A DNA stretch of 64,000 nt from Symsagittifera roscoffensis. Lineage: Eukaryota > Xenacoelomorpha > Acoela > Convolutidae. The position numbers and the translations under genes are program-made. Below, one piece after another: positions 44,383-55,592 of the stretch; the stretch's first letter is position 1; every line of letters starts with the position of its first letter. The notes below the pieces were generated by a model that ran no database searches, was not told the origin of the DNA, and worked only from the letters and a program-made list of their open reading frames with translations. Location: NCBI RefSeq assembly GCF_963678635.1, contig NC_087067.1:40694379-40758378 (forward strand), in the 5' to 3' direction.

Positions 44383-44462
44383 CCCGGGCACCTTAGCTTG
44401 GAGGTAACGAATATGCCTGGCACCGCAAAGTGCCGGGCTCGAATCTGAGCAGGACCGGTTTT
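44383..44462 (+). repeat. tRNA-like sequence (Cys-type anticodon loop)
   Basis: GGCACCTTAGCTTGGAGGTAACG resembles a D-arm region. GGCA-CCGCAAAG-TGCC gives an anticodon hairpin containing GCA, and GGGCTCGAATCTGAGC is a B-box. The acceptor ends do not pair and U33 is replaced by C, so it is a SINE head or pseudo-tRNA rather than a tRNA gene. GACCGGTTTTTT follows. Confidence 0.5.
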
Positions 44463-44928
44463 TTCTAACGAAATATTCTGTTTAAAATAAAATTGTCGGC
44501 CAATTATTTGTCTGCTTATCTGCTGTCGGCGTAGTTGTCACATCCTGGATTCGTTTTTTTTGCTACGCGCATTTTTCTTATATGTTTGATTTAGTGTTTG
44601 ATTTACTCCTACAAATCGTAATTTTACTTACCTTGACTGCATATTTCCTTTGTTTTTTTTTTGTTTCGCTAAAAAAGTTCCCCGGCCCAAATTATATCGG
44701 CCTATTTTTTATCGGCTTAATGACCTAATTTTGGTTCGTTTCAAGGAAAACACGACTTCAATTCTCACTTCCGCACTTTCGAAGTTAGTTGTATGTTTAC
44801 CAAATCGGTTCGTTGAAATTTCTTTTTTTTATGGAAACTTATTTCCAAACTTATTCTCAGATTCTTTTTCTCAGAAACTTACTGATTTTCAAAAAAGGGG
44901 AATTAATTGAAAGACCGCTCACTCCCCT

Positions 44929-44967
44929 GTGTGCTTGCATACTACCCTAAAGAGTATGCAAGCACAC
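44929..44967. repeat. perfect 15-bp hairpin
   Basis: GTGTGCTTGCATACT (44929-44943) and AGTATGCAAGCACAC (44953-44967) pair perfectly with a 9-base loop. It sits just upstream of the satellite array. Confidence 0.85.
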
Positions 44968-44989
44968 TCTTGACTTTTTAATCGGCCCA

Positions 44990-45860
44990 TCTGTCTTCAG
45001 TCTTCGAAAAAGTATGTGGTGAATATTTTACCGATATTTTTTATTGATTTTTCGTTTTCTCTAAAACTTACCCTCTTTAGTCTGAGTTTATGGCTTCAAT
45101 GAATAGAACGGTTTTAAAAAACTCCCTGCATAAGGGCTACGCCCAAATTTTTTTCCACGTAAAGTTATGGGCCTCGGAATAGTCAAATTTTTGTCCGTTT
45201 TGTGAATCTTTTTGGCTTTTCTCGATAACTAACCCTCATTTCTGATATTGTAGGTTCATTGAAATAACGGGTAGTGGGAAGCTCCCCTGCATTAGCGGCC
45301 ACTCACAAAGTTTTTACTCACAAAAAGTTATTGCCCTCGGAAAAGTCAAATTTTTGATTTTTTGACCATTTTTTAAACTTTCCGATTAATCTCGAAAACT
45401 ACCCTGCCATATCTTAGAAAATGGGTTGCAGGTAGCTCGTTTCTTTATGCGACTACGATCAAATTTTTCTGACACCAAGACTTATGGCCCTCGAAAAAGT
45501 CAAAAGTTTGATTTTTTGACCGTTTTTTTTTTAAATAGCTGAGATGGGTTCAATAGGGTACAGGTAGCGTGAATCCTTTTTGCATAAGCTGCTACGCCCA
45601 TTTTTTCACTCAAAAAGTTAGAACTCGGAAATGTCCAGTTTTTGATTTGTTGACTGTATTTTGGACTTTTCTCGCTAACGATCTGCCAAATCTGATATCA
45701 TAAGTTGTTAATCGAAACAACAGATTGTTGAAAACTTACCTTTAAAATGGGCGATGCCCAGTTTGTTGAGGAAAAAAAGTAATGGCCTTCAAACAAGTCA
45801 AATTTTGAAGAGTTTTTTTATGGAAATTTTTTGATTTTACGCCAATTCTTAGGAAAGTCT
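44990..45860 (+). repeat. satellite-like array 1, five units of about 140-180 bp
   Basis: Each unit reads roughly: CTCGAAAACTACCCT-CCAAATCTGATATT, GGTTCAATGAAATAACGGGT, a CTCCCCTGCATAAGCGGCTA block ending ACGCCCA, AAAAAGTTATGGCCCTCGG, then AAGTCAAATTTTTGATTTTTTGACCGTTTTTT. Units are strongly diverged. The whole block recurs at 60150-61060 with corresponding units in the same order. Confidence 0.8.
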
Positions 45861-46353
45861 TTTGACCGTTTTTTTAGAACTTTCGGCCTTATTTTTTTTG
45901 AACTTTCACAAAATCTACACAATCAAATCTGAAATGAAAAGTTCAATTGAAAGAACCGGTTGCGATAATTGTTTTTGCAGAAGCGGCGACTCGTTAGTTT
46001 TCTGTATGAGAAATATTATCTACGGGGTAAAAATTAATTATCTCAATTTTTTTCTCTTACTTATTTTAATAGACAAACAATTAAGGTTTTGGGCAAAGCC
46101 TAATTTTTGAAATCAAATTTTTTGTGCGGCATCAGTATAGCAAATTCATTCAATATCAAACACGTCCTCTATTATTAGCGTGGCCGCCAGTTGTTTTCGA
46201 TGAATACATACGAAAATTTCGGTTCACCTTGTTTTTTTCAGCAGTTAATTTTTTTTCTAGTTTTGTTGTTTGTGTTGTATCGCAAGTGGTGCGAAGCTCT
46301 GCTTCACCTTTGTGTCAACTATGCTTTAAAATTGGTTTACTTTAACTGAGGAA

Positions 46354-46461
46354 CAAAGGAACAAAAATATCACCTTGACAAACTAATGAGCTAGCCACAA
46401 AAATTTAAAGATTTTTGTGGCTAGTTCATTAGTTTGTCAAGGTCATATTTTTGTTCCTTTG
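46354..46461. repeat. 108-bp near-perfect hairpin, 51-bp arms
   Basis: The left arm 46354-46404 and right arm 46411-46461 pair with one mismatch (46371/46444), one possible G-U (46390/46425) and a 6-base loop. The core words are CCTTGACAAACTAATGAGC and its complement. No target duplication is obvious. Function unknown. Confidence 0.92.
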
Positions 46462-46664
46462 GAAATTGGCTGTCTGAATCTATTTCGTTTCCAATAAATA
46501 GCTGTCTTCTGCTCCAAGTCTTTTTGGCGAACGATTTCGTTGCAGATGTTTTATCTGCTTTATTAATCTTATTCATTGCTGCCTGGTTGTTGATCTTAGA
46601 GGATGTGTTAACCAAACCAGACAGCAAAGTTGATCGGTCATTGGGGGAGACGAAAGACTCGTAA
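46434..46664 (+). CDS. possible exon with a membrane span (uncertain)
   Basis: An open frame without an in-frame ATG. Its second half is protein-like: DVLSALLILFIAAWLLILE (a hydrophobic span), then a charged KPDSKVDRSLGETKDS tail before TAA. A possible acceptor TTTCGTTGCAG lies at about 46545. A second small ATG frame follows at 46671-46784 (MSGGFSSLHDSFSSSLDG...). Neither is recognised. It may be a terminal exon of an undetected gene or chance. Confidence 0.22.
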   Translation: MSRSYFCSFGNWLSESISFPINSCLLLQVFLANDFVADVLSALLILFIAAWLLILEDVLTKPDSKVDRSLGETKDS

Positions 46665-48279
46665 TATGGATGTCCGGTGGTTTCAGTAGCCTACACGATT
46701 CATTTTCGTCTTCGCTTGATGGTGAATCTCATAGAACCAATCGTGCTCAAAGAATTTTGCGTAAACCTAGTAATAACGACTGAATTGAATGATCTTTTTT
46801 GAAGATAGTGCACTCCCTCTTGTTTTCAATTTTATTACAGGGTAGCTTGTTTAGTGTCAAAGAACGAAGGTCCTGATGAGCTTTCTCGTTTTTTTTGGAA
46901 AAAGTACTTTAAGTTTCTTTCTTTTTTCAAGTTTACTTCTTTTTTTGTCAAAATCAAGGCAAATATATCTATCAAACAGTAGAAGTGTAAAAGTCACAAA
47001 AACGTGGCCGACTTCTAGTTTCAAAATTGGTGTTTAAATTTACTAGACTTTTTCCCCGTAGGCAACTTTGTTCACTGCATGACTGAAGTTCACTCATTTG
47101 CATTTCTACCGAAGTTGCGCACCTAATTGCTGTAGTTCAACAACTGGTTTAGAGCTATTGAGGTGATTCTTGTTTTCTGTCCCAATGTGTTACGTTTTTA
47201 GTTGAAATTTTTTTTTGAAATTTTCTGTTGGACCTTTTTTGCATTAAACTTTCAGTTCAGTTCGTGTATGGTTTCTGATTTGTTTTGTTTCTAAAGTGTG
47301 TGGAAGTAGTTTTAATTTTGATTAGTTCAGTGTGTTTTAGCTTAGCAATTTCATTTGAAATCGTTTCAAGTTTTGATGGCTTAGCGTATTGTTTGAATAT
47401 ATCAAAAAAACCTTTAAATTCATAAACTTCAGAATTTTTTACAAAGGAATATGACGGCAAGTGTTGCGCGGGATCTAGGAGTGTGGAGTATGGCTGAGGT
47501 TCTGAAAAAAAGAGTTCGTGTTTTTTCCCTAACTGGCTATTTTAAATGTAGTTTTTTTTGTCATCCAGCTAGCTCTCCCAAGGTTGCGTAAAACTTTCAA
47601 ATTAGATTAGTCTGATGTAATTGGGTTGTTTTTCTTGGCTTTCAGAGTTTTTCAGATTTTCTACGATTTCTTTTTTTGTGCAATTGCTTGTAATTTTTGC
47701 ATTCATTTTCTAAGTTTTTCAATTTTTTCATTCGGGTTAATCTTATACAGTAGCAAATTGCGTATAGGGCTTTTTTTATCTCCGATTCTTCCTGTTGGAT
47801 ATGCATATTGTTTGGCTGGAAGATTTAAGAACATTTAGTAATTTTTGCATCTCAATTTTTTGACCGAAATTTATCTTTTCGTTTCCATCTATTGGTTCTG
47901 ATAAATAATTGGATGGAATTACAAAAAGTGGCAATCCTAAATTTTTGCTCGAAGTTCAGAGGCTTTAAGGCCATGTATTGAAATTCCAAAGTCGAAATTT
48001 TTCTAAAAACCAAGTCAGTTTTTTTTTGTTTCCGTGAGTTCATTGACTTCGTTCCAGCAGTCTGTTGGGCATGTTTTTTTCTTATAAGTGTTAATGAACG
48101 ATGTGCGTTTTCAGTTTTGTTTTTTCAGGAATTATTCTTGGTCGAATTTATATTTTTTATTCATGATCTATTTTTTCTATTTGTTGACTTTCGAATTCAT
48201 TTGAATTTAAGTCCCTAAATAAAAACCGTAGCTTAAGTGTTAGTTAATGAACGATGCAAATTTTTTTTGCAGGAAAAGC

Positions 48280-48490
48280 TCTAAAATTTATTCATGGTCG
48301 AATTATATTTTGTTTGCATGACTTTCGCATTGAGGTTTAAAATATTCAACTTTACTTGAATTTAGTCGGCTAAATAAAAGGCAACAAGTTCCGCCTTCCA
48401 ATAACAAAAGTGTAAATAACATGGGAAAAACTTTTGACTTCTAGTTTTGAGGTGTCAACATTAAAATCATATTGAAATTCAAAGCGTTCT
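48280..48490 (+). repeat. one-orientation interspersed repeat, copy 5
   Basis: AAAGCTCTAAAATTTATTCATGGTCG, CCGCCTTCCAATAACAAAAGTGTAAA and CTTTTGACTTCTAGTTTTG in family order, followed by diverged sequence. Confidence 0.6.
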
Positions 48491-48649
48491 AAATTCAAAG
48501 CGTGTATACACTTATGAAGGTCGAGTCAATTCTTTTTGTCTGGATAAAGTTAAAAATTTGATCTCGACAAATATAAATTTTTATTCTTACCTTTTTTTTA
48601 AATCAGAGTCAATTAATGTACTGAAGACTCTTATAAAGGTGTTGATGAT

Positions 48650-49070
48650 TTTTAATGTTGATGTCTTTAAATTTGCTCAATTTTGATTTTTCTCGGTTTG
48701 TCTTTGATTTTTTACTAAGTTCAATTCAAATTCATTTGCTAAATAGGCGAATTACGTTCTCCAATTAGGAAAGCAGAAAGGGTGCAAAAAACCTGAACGA
48801 CTTCTTGTTGCGAAAATGTAATTCAAATTTGAGATTTTAAAGTGGAAAACATTTATCCATTGATTCAGTTTTCTCGAATTGGGTTAACTTTATTAGAAAT
48901 GGGTCAATCATAAATTATTTTCAAATTTCAAAGAGCTGGAAGGCTACTGGCGTTTATGGGCACTTTTCGAACTGTCTGTTGGCTGTTTTGATATTCGGAA
49001 GTTGAAAAGTCAGAGATTTTTTTTGAAAATCATTAACACTGTCAATTGTCTGTTGGCTATGTGTCTTCAT
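48650..49070 (+). repeat. one-orientation interspersed repeat, copy 6
   Basis: TTTTCTCGGTTTGTC, ACGACTTCTTGTTGCG, TTGATTCAGTTTTCTCGAATTGGG, ACTGTCTGTTGGCTG and, again at 49050, TTGTCTGTTGGCTATG. It ends about 90 bp before the sideroflexin start codon. Confidence 0.7.
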
Positions 49071-49158
49071 TTTGATTCTTCTATTGGAAGTGCATGTTAT
49101 GATAGACGAATAAAAAAAATTTTTTTTTGCACTTGTCAGGTTTTTTTTAGACAACAAT

Positions 49159-52100
49159 ATGGCGAAGTCGTGTGATGTTTCGAAAATTGATTTGAAGAAA
49201 CCTCAATGGAGTCAGGAGACTTTCATTGGTCGAGCAAAGCACTTTTTTGTCGTCACGAACCCGCTTAATCTTCTGAAGTCATCCGAAGAGCTAGAGACGG
49301 CGCGACAAATTGTTCTGAAGCACCAGTAAGTGTATCTATTGCAGTTGCAAATGATATTTGTTCATTGTCAGGGAGGCTATTCGCTTGGCAAAAATACTGA
49401 AAAGGCGAATTTTCAACAACTCACCATGCTTCAAATTCCGAAACTGACTGATAAACTGACTGAATGCTGATTGGTTGAAAGCATTTTTGGGCATAAAAGA
49501 TTCCACTGTTCGTTGTTAACAATTTTGACGTGCACCTTAGGAAAGGAGAGAAGTTGCAAGGGATTGACTCAGAAGAACTCTGGCGACAGAAGTACATCTA
49601 TGATTCTGCCTTTCACCCTGACACAGGGGAGAAAATGATGCTAATTGGGCGTATGTCTGCCCAGGTGCCAATGAACATGACTATCACTGGACTCATGCTC
49701 ACATTTTACAAGTTCGGTTTCTCGGTATTAGTTTTAAGTTCTATAATTAAGTGGCAGTTAAATTTTCAGGAGGGAACGCTTAAAGCGCAATTTCATCTAA
49801 AAGTCTTGTATAATATAGCTTAAGTTCGTGAGCTCTTTTTAAAGAGTCAAAGAACGTGGTGAAGACACTTGACAGATTGAATTGGTTTTTTCTCAGGAAA
49901 TTTGATTGGGCAGTTCAAATTCATTACCTAAGAGGAAGGCAAATTGTGCTCTCCAATTGCGGAAGCGGAAATGGCGCGAAAAACAAAAACGACTTCTGAT
50001 TTCGAAAGTGCGTTTTGTATTAATGTTTTCCAGCGTAAAAAAAATTTCGCTTTTGATCCAGACAACTTTGACCACAAAAGTTTCAGGTCAAATTTTATTT
50101 TGAAACTCGATAGTAGAAGTTTTTTCAAACTACAAGTCAGTGTTTTTTTTCTTTTCCTTGCATTCATTGACTCTCTCCCAACTGTCTGTTGGCTAGGTTC
50201 TTGAACTTTTACCTGCAGCGCAGAAGTCTTCGGTTGAAAAGAGTTTTCATGTGTTTTATAAGATAGTGTGTACAGTCTCGGGACAAGTTGCAACGTTTCT
50301 GTCGTTTTCTCTACAATTACTAGAGAATTGCGGTTAAAAGTTTGACATATGATGGAGGTAACTATTTATACAATTTATCAGAATCTAGTCTGATAAAAAC
50401 CGTATAAAGTTGTTTTCAAGGCGTTGTTTTCGAAGGAGCCAGAGAGCTGTTTTTATAACCAGGAATCCCCGTGAAAAGCAGAAGCGGTTCGAAACTTTAA
50501 GACTCAAAAGTGTGCGTTGGAAAGCTGCGGATATAAGCTACGCCCTCATTTAGGTTGTCCTTCACAAATGATTACAAAAAACTACTCCGCTAGGAATTTA
50601 AAATGAACGCAGATTTTGGCGCTCTATTCTAAGTTTTTATCCGGCTATATTCTGATAAACAGTTTCATTCATCATATATCAAAGTTTCAGTAGTGAATAT
50701 TTAATCATTGTAGAGACAACGGCAGAAACGTGAAAGATTTTTTTGTTCACTTTATCACTTGAAAGTTGCAACTTTGTGACTGTAAGTCAATTTAGTCAGC
50801 CTAAAATTGGAAATCTTTCCCCTTCCTCTAAAAAAATCAAAATCAAAATCCGCGCCGTCTACCAAAGTGTTAAGGACAAACATAAATGTTCTATCCTTAT
50901 TTTTGTTTGTTTTAGAACGACGCCAGCTGTTGTTTTTTGGCAGTGGGTCAATCAAAGTTTCAATGCTGTTGTGAACTACACAAATAGAAGTGGGGATAAG
51001 CCGATTGACAATAAGTGAGTTTGCTATGTTCCGCTATAGTTAATTACTAGCCAATTTTTGTCCAATCCTGGGAGATATTGAATCAATTCAAAGCTTTTTA
51101 GGTTAGTTTCATTATCATAAAAATATTGAAAGTTTCTTTGCGCCAGAGAAAGAGAAAATATGAGCAGATAATTTCCTACGAACTAGTTTTTTTGAGAATT
51201 CACAGCATCATAATTTGTTATTACCGATGGATGCCTCAAGTCATAGGTTCTGTAATTGAAGGTTATTTTTAGACAGCTTGGGCTGGCATATTTTGGAGCT
51301 ACAGGCGGTGCTCTTGGAACAGCTTTAGGACTCAACTCTTTGGTGAAGGTGAGATATATGTTATCTCACCTTTTAAAAAATAAGAGAAACAAATGAGCTT
51401 GAAAATAACTCCCGTAAAATAAAACCTAAATTTAATGTTTAATTCCAAATTATGATTGCTTAATACTTTCAAATAATGAAATAAAATAGTTTTTACCAAG
51501 TGGACTATTCTTAGATATGCTCAGAGCAGGGCAAAACATAGTTTCCACATTAAAATATCATTTAACGAATCAAAGACTAAACGTTTTTCATATATTGGCT
51601 ACAAAGCTTACCAACCCAATAATTTTTTCTGTATGTTCAGAATCTGCCTCCTTTAGTGGGTCGTTTGGTGCCATTCTCAGCAGTTGCAGCGGCAAACTGC
51701 ATCAACATTCCCATGATGCGAAGCAGGTATTAGAACAAAAAAATTCTATTGTTCTCGTTTTTTTTCGGTATTGGTGATAGCCAAATTAACGAAAGAAGAT
51801 AAAATTAACTTCATTCAATCAGCTTTATGTAATGCTGCCTTGTGAGTAAAAAAATAAATAAAATGCTTCTTGTTCTTTAAGTTTTGCGTATTGAATGGGT
51901 TGCGAGTCAGTAATGAAATCGCGAAGGTTTCAGTCGAAAGGTGAGGGCTCCCAAGTCCACCATGATGCGGGCTTGTTGCTTGCGAGGCTGAGGCAACATT
52001 CCTAGACAAGAAGAATATGGCCAATTGTGTTGAATAAAATGTAGAAAAATGAATACCTTAATTACGAACACGATAGCAGTTGTTAGTAAAGAGCTAAACA

Positions 52101-52937
52101 GCTTCCATGCTCGTCATTTCCCTGGACGATAAATTATCTTTATATAAAAAGTTGCTTTATATTTACTCAGAGAACTGTACGACGGGATTCCAGTGTTCAC
52201 TGATTCTGGTGAGAGAATAGGAGACTCGGTAGCTGCTGCCAAAAAGGCCATCCCTATCGTCACGGTCTCCAGAGTCCTGATGGCACTTCCTGGACTCAGT
52301 GAGTTTGCTCAATTTTTCCTTAATTAACCAACCAAACAGACTATCATTAGACGGCTGGATATCCTTGGATAGATTCGCTGCGAATCATAAAAACCTTTAT
52401 TTTTTCGACAATAATATTTTCCAAAGTAAGCAATTTGTTTCTAATGGCAGGGGCGCTCAGACAATTCGGCCAAAGACAATTCAGCAATTTGAAGTTTAGA
52501 CAATTCAGCCAAAAATATACAAACAAGTTTTTCAAAACGCTAGATTCGAAAGAAAAAATTGGAGTTATTTCTCAGCTTAAGGTCGACTATGGCTTTAGGA
52601 AATTAAGCATCAGTGAGGCCTTTGTAGAAAATTAAATCTATGCAAATATTGAAAAAAAAATCATAGATTTGTTTCTGTTTTTTTAGCGCTGGCGCCTGTG
52701 GTAATGGACCAACTGGATAGAAAAACAACCATTCTCAAAAGGCGACCCTGGATTGGGGCGCCTATCCAAGTAACTCTCTGTGGGGTATTTCTAGTCTTTG
52801 CCACGCCCCTTTGTTGCGCACTCTTTCCACAGCAAAGCTCGCTGTCTTTCAATAAGCTGGAGCCAAATTTGAAGGAACAAGCAAGAAGTGCAGGGTTGAA
52901 TGAAAAGTCTTTTGTCTACTTCAATAAAGGTTTGTAA
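49159..52937 (+). CDS. SFXN1/3: sideroflexin (SFXN1/3 type), mitochondrial serine transporter, 7 exons
   Basis: Exons: 49159-49325, 49541-49711, 50916-51014, 51273-51348, 51641-51726, 52171-52298, 52687-52937. All introns are GT-AG, phases are consistent, and the product is 325 residues (human SFXN1 is 322). Conserved family blocks are all present: [14 protein letters not shown] and TNPLNLL near the N-terminus, [13 protein letters not shown] (76-88), [15 protein letters not shown] (92-106), [50 protein letters not shown] and the YFNKGL C-terminus. MNMTITG and CCALFPQ indicate the SFXN1/3 branch rather than SFXN2. Family members sit in the inner mitochondrial membrane; SFXN1 and SFXN3 import serine for one-carbon metabolism. 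The ATG is the first in frame after an acceptor-like T8AG (49141-49150), so an upstream untranslated exon is likely. Confidence 0.97.
49870..50200 (+). repeat. one-orientation interspersed repeat, copy 7 (sideroflexin intron 2)
   Basis: AGGCAAATTGTGCTCTCCAATTGCG, AACGACTTCTGATTTCG, TTTTGATCCAGACAACTTTG, TTGCATTCATTGACTCTCTCCC and AACTGTCTGTTGGCTAGG in family order, on the same strand as the host gene. Confidence 0.75.
50294..50730. repeat. inverted-repeat element (MITE-like) in sideroflexin intron 2
   Basis: CGTTTCTGTCGTTTTCTCTACA (50294) and TGTAGAGACAACGGCAGAAACG (ending 50730) are inverted with two mismatches. Inner words TTTGACATATGATGGA and TTCATCATATATCAAAG also pair. It belongs to the same family as 43697-43929. 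No ORF. Confidence 0.72.
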
Positions 52938-53260
52938 TAACCGGTCAATTTGTGATTTTTGGGTCAGAAATAGATGGTTAAAAAGAGTTCTTTTAAGCTC
53001 TGGTGAAAGTCAAGTTCATCTCTTCTGAACTTAAAGCAAAATTTAATTTGCGTGGATTCTTTATATCTCTAGCAGAAACTGCAATTGATTTGAATTATAC
53101 TCGCATGTCTGACCCGAAATGTACAAAACTGCGACAGTAAAAACATCCGGTTGTTCAAAATTCATTTCTCATTTCTGAAAAGTTTTTTTTGAAACTTTGG
53201 TAGTTTTTATTAGTGTATTAAGAAACTTTTGAGTGAAGTTTTGAAAAAAAAAAATATTTT
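52938..53260. other. 3' flank of sideroflexin
   Basis: Probable 3' untranslated sequence; no clear AATAAA and no other feature seen. Confidence 0.4.
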
Positions 53261-53660
53261 TTTGAGGTTGATAATTGAAAACTGGATGTTTCAATGCCGT
53301 ATCTTCCGTCTATCAAAGGTGCAGTCTATAAAAATTCCATCTTTCTATCTCAGTAGACATATTCTAGATTTTATAATTTACTTTGCAGTACTTTTTGCAG
53401 TATTTCATAGAGCAAGGTTATTTTCATATTTGATATTACTCTTCTGATATAAATTAAGTTGTTTGAGGTTGATAATTGAAAACTGGATGTTTCAATGCCG
53501 TATCTTCCGTCTATCAAAGGTGCAGTCTATAAAAAAGCCATCTTTCTATCTCAGTAGACATATTCTAGATTTTATAATTTACTTTGCAGTACTTTTTTGC
53601 AGTATTTTATAGAGCAAGGTTATTTTCATATTTGATATTACTCTTCTGATATAAATTTAG
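53261..53660 (+). repeat. recent 200-bp tandem duplication
   Basis: TTTGAGGTTGATAATTGAAAACTG...CTTCTGATATAAATT occurs twice (from 53261 and from 53462), period 201 bp, with only a few differences (for example AAAAATTCC versus AAAAAAGCC). The near identity shows it is much younger than the other repeats here. Confidence 0.95.
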
Positions 53661-54039
53661 AAGTAAACAAGGATAACCAACCGGTTACTATGCAAGTATC
53701 ACAGAATGTTCCGACCAGTCTTAAAAATACAACAAAATTATTTTTCAAGTAGTGCCGTTTTATCGGCTTAGTGCGATAAAGGAATCTGAGCGAAAAAGTG
53801 GAGCTTAGGCATTTTCGTCAGTCATGTAAAACATGCAAATTGGAGAACAGTTTTTGAAAACGTATAACAAGAAAAACAAAAAAATGAAGAAAAAAATTAG
53901 AACTTTTTTTTAATTTTTCAAAATTTTTTCCAAAATTTTTGAAGTTAGTGATTCCTAAGATGAAACTCCAAAAACTAACTTCGTTAGAGTAAAACTAAAT
54001 TTTCAAGGCTTAAATTAAGCATAAATAAGCTAATGTAAG

Positions 54040-54430
54040 CCTGCTCACTTGCTTGAAATTCGACGAAAAATCAAAAATTCAAACCGGTATTTCTCGAAAC
54101 CGGGTAAACTTTTTTGAATTTTTTTGATGTCGTTCGAATCACGAATGAAAGGGCTTTAATTTGATCTATGACTCAACCCAGTACGATGATATTTTTTGTT
54201 AGCTGATTTTGCAGGGAAAACAAGAAGACTGCTCACTTGCTTTATTCGCTCGAATTAAGACAAAAAATCAAAAGTTTCAAACCGGTTTTTCTCGACACTG
54301 GGAAAAAATTTTTGGACATTTTCAAAATGTGGTTCGAATCACGACTGAAAGGGCCTTTATATGATATATCACTCAACCCTGTCCAATGATTATTTGTGTT
54401 AGCTAATTTTGCGTGGAAAACAAAAAGAAG
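54040..54430 (+). repeat. diverged tandem duplication, about 190 bp unit
   Basis: Two copies (54040-54227 and 54228-54430) share GACTGCTCACTTGCTT, TCAAACCGGTTTTTCTCGA, GTTCGAATCACGA.TGAAAGGG, ATGACTCAACCC and GTTAGCTAATTTTGC in order. Diverged at many positions. Confidence 0.75.
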
Positions 54431-55019
54431 AAAAAAACTAAAACACACCCGAATACAAAGTTCCTCCCTATTTTCAATGGTCGGAATGATAATTTTGATG
54501 TAATATTCTTTGGAAATTTGAATTACTAAAAATCAAAGAAAATGACGCAACACTGTAGTGCATGTCAGATTGTTTTTTCTAGTTTAATAGTTTTATACTC
54601 ATATCACGATTATTTTTGATACTTTGAATTATTGAATGAAGTTTTGTATCGATTCATTTTGTTTTGATCACAATGAGAAAGGCATCGTGTTTGATCATGA
54701 TCATTACTGAAGCGGGCGTAGGGTTAGTGAGGGAAATATAAAGAAAATGAATAGAAGTGTTAATCGCTGTGTAAGTAGTACATAATGTTGCGATCATAGT
54801 TATCACTGCAGAAACAAATCGAAATAAAAAGTTTTTGAGGTTTTTATTCAAGTGAAAACATGGGTCGGCTTATACTCGTATGCTTTTACGACAGTACGAA
54901 TAGCCGTTCATATTCTGCTGAGATATTGTTTTCGTGGATTGAGTGTGGTCTCTTCAGATGTGAATGCGAATTAAACTTTCACTTTGTGCCATTTTTTGCT
55001 ATCCATTACTACATTAGTG

Positions 55020-55198
55020 ATTACATTTGCAATCAGCTTAGTGTATAATTACGAAAATACTTTTTTTCTAACCTAACTCGCAAATAAAAGTGTTCATTAA
55101 AAGTGATCACATATTTGGAACGTTCACTGTAACACTGGAAATTGCATAGCATCTGTTCTCTGCTTAATTTGTGTTTGGTTCCTCTGAAGCAGCCGTGG
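55020..55198 (+). repeat. SINE-related repeat
   Basis: AATCAGCTTAGTGTATAATTACGA, CTAACCTAACTCGCAAATAAAAGTG and GGAAATTGCATAGCATCTG match 39840-39965 (intron 12) and part of 34330-34410 (intron 5). It leads directly into the direct repeat at 55201. Confidence 0.65.
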
Positions 55199-55200
55199 CT

Positions 55201-55300
55201 ATCCGGACTCCACCTCTGTGTTATAAAGTGGTATCAATTCAGATCATATTTTTTTCTGGATTTAAATGGTCTAACGGTGGGTCATTTGAACCAGTAGGCT
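55201..55300 (+). repeat. 100-bp direct repeat flanking the foldback, left copy
   Basis: From ATCCGGACTCCACCTCTG through GTGGTATCAATTCAGATCATA and TAACGGTGGGTC to AGTAGGCT. It is repeated at 55593-55693. Confidence 0.9.
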
Positions 55301-55591
55301 TAACCAAGTCTGTTTTTAAATAGTTTTAGTGTTTTAAAGTTTTTTGCGTTGCTTCGAGGGCAAAAACTCTTGTTCGGCTATACCAGTTATTATGACAATG
55401 TAAGGGACTCCATGTTTTATTTTTAATTTTTGGTTAGAAATTTTGGAAAATGTCTAAAAAAATTTTAAAATAAAACGTGGAGTCCCTTACATTGTCATAA
55501 TAACTGGTATAGCCGAACAAGAGTTTTTGCCCTCCAAGCAACGCAAGAAACTTTAAAACACTAAAATTATTCAAAACCAGACTTGGTTAAG
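55299..55591. repeat. foldback element, 122-bp inverted arms, 49-bp loop
   Basis: The left arm 55299-55420 and right arm 55470-55591 are reverse complements with few mismatches. Outer words are CTTAACCAAGTCTG / CAGACTTGGTTAAG and inner words GGACTCCATGTTTTAT / ATAAAACGTGGAGTCC. Arms are bounded outside by 100-bp direct repeats. No ORF. Confidence 0.93.
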
Positions 55592-55592
55592 C

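Larger units (their letters stand above)
46785..49140. other. repeat-rich spacer upstream of the sideroflexin gene
   Basis: Filled by diverged pieces of the one-orientation repeat (for example 46890-47050 with GGCAAATATATCTATCAAAC and CGACTTCTAGTTTC, and about 47990-48080). No gene is supported. Confidence 0.5.

Noticed and set aside
44383-44462. tRNA-Cys gene
   Set aside because: GCA lies in a hairpin loop, but U33 is missing and the ends do not form an acceptor stem.
49893-50293. Overlapping ORFs on both strands in sideroflexin intron 2
   Set aside because: They fall in the interspersed repeat; other copies do not keep the frames.
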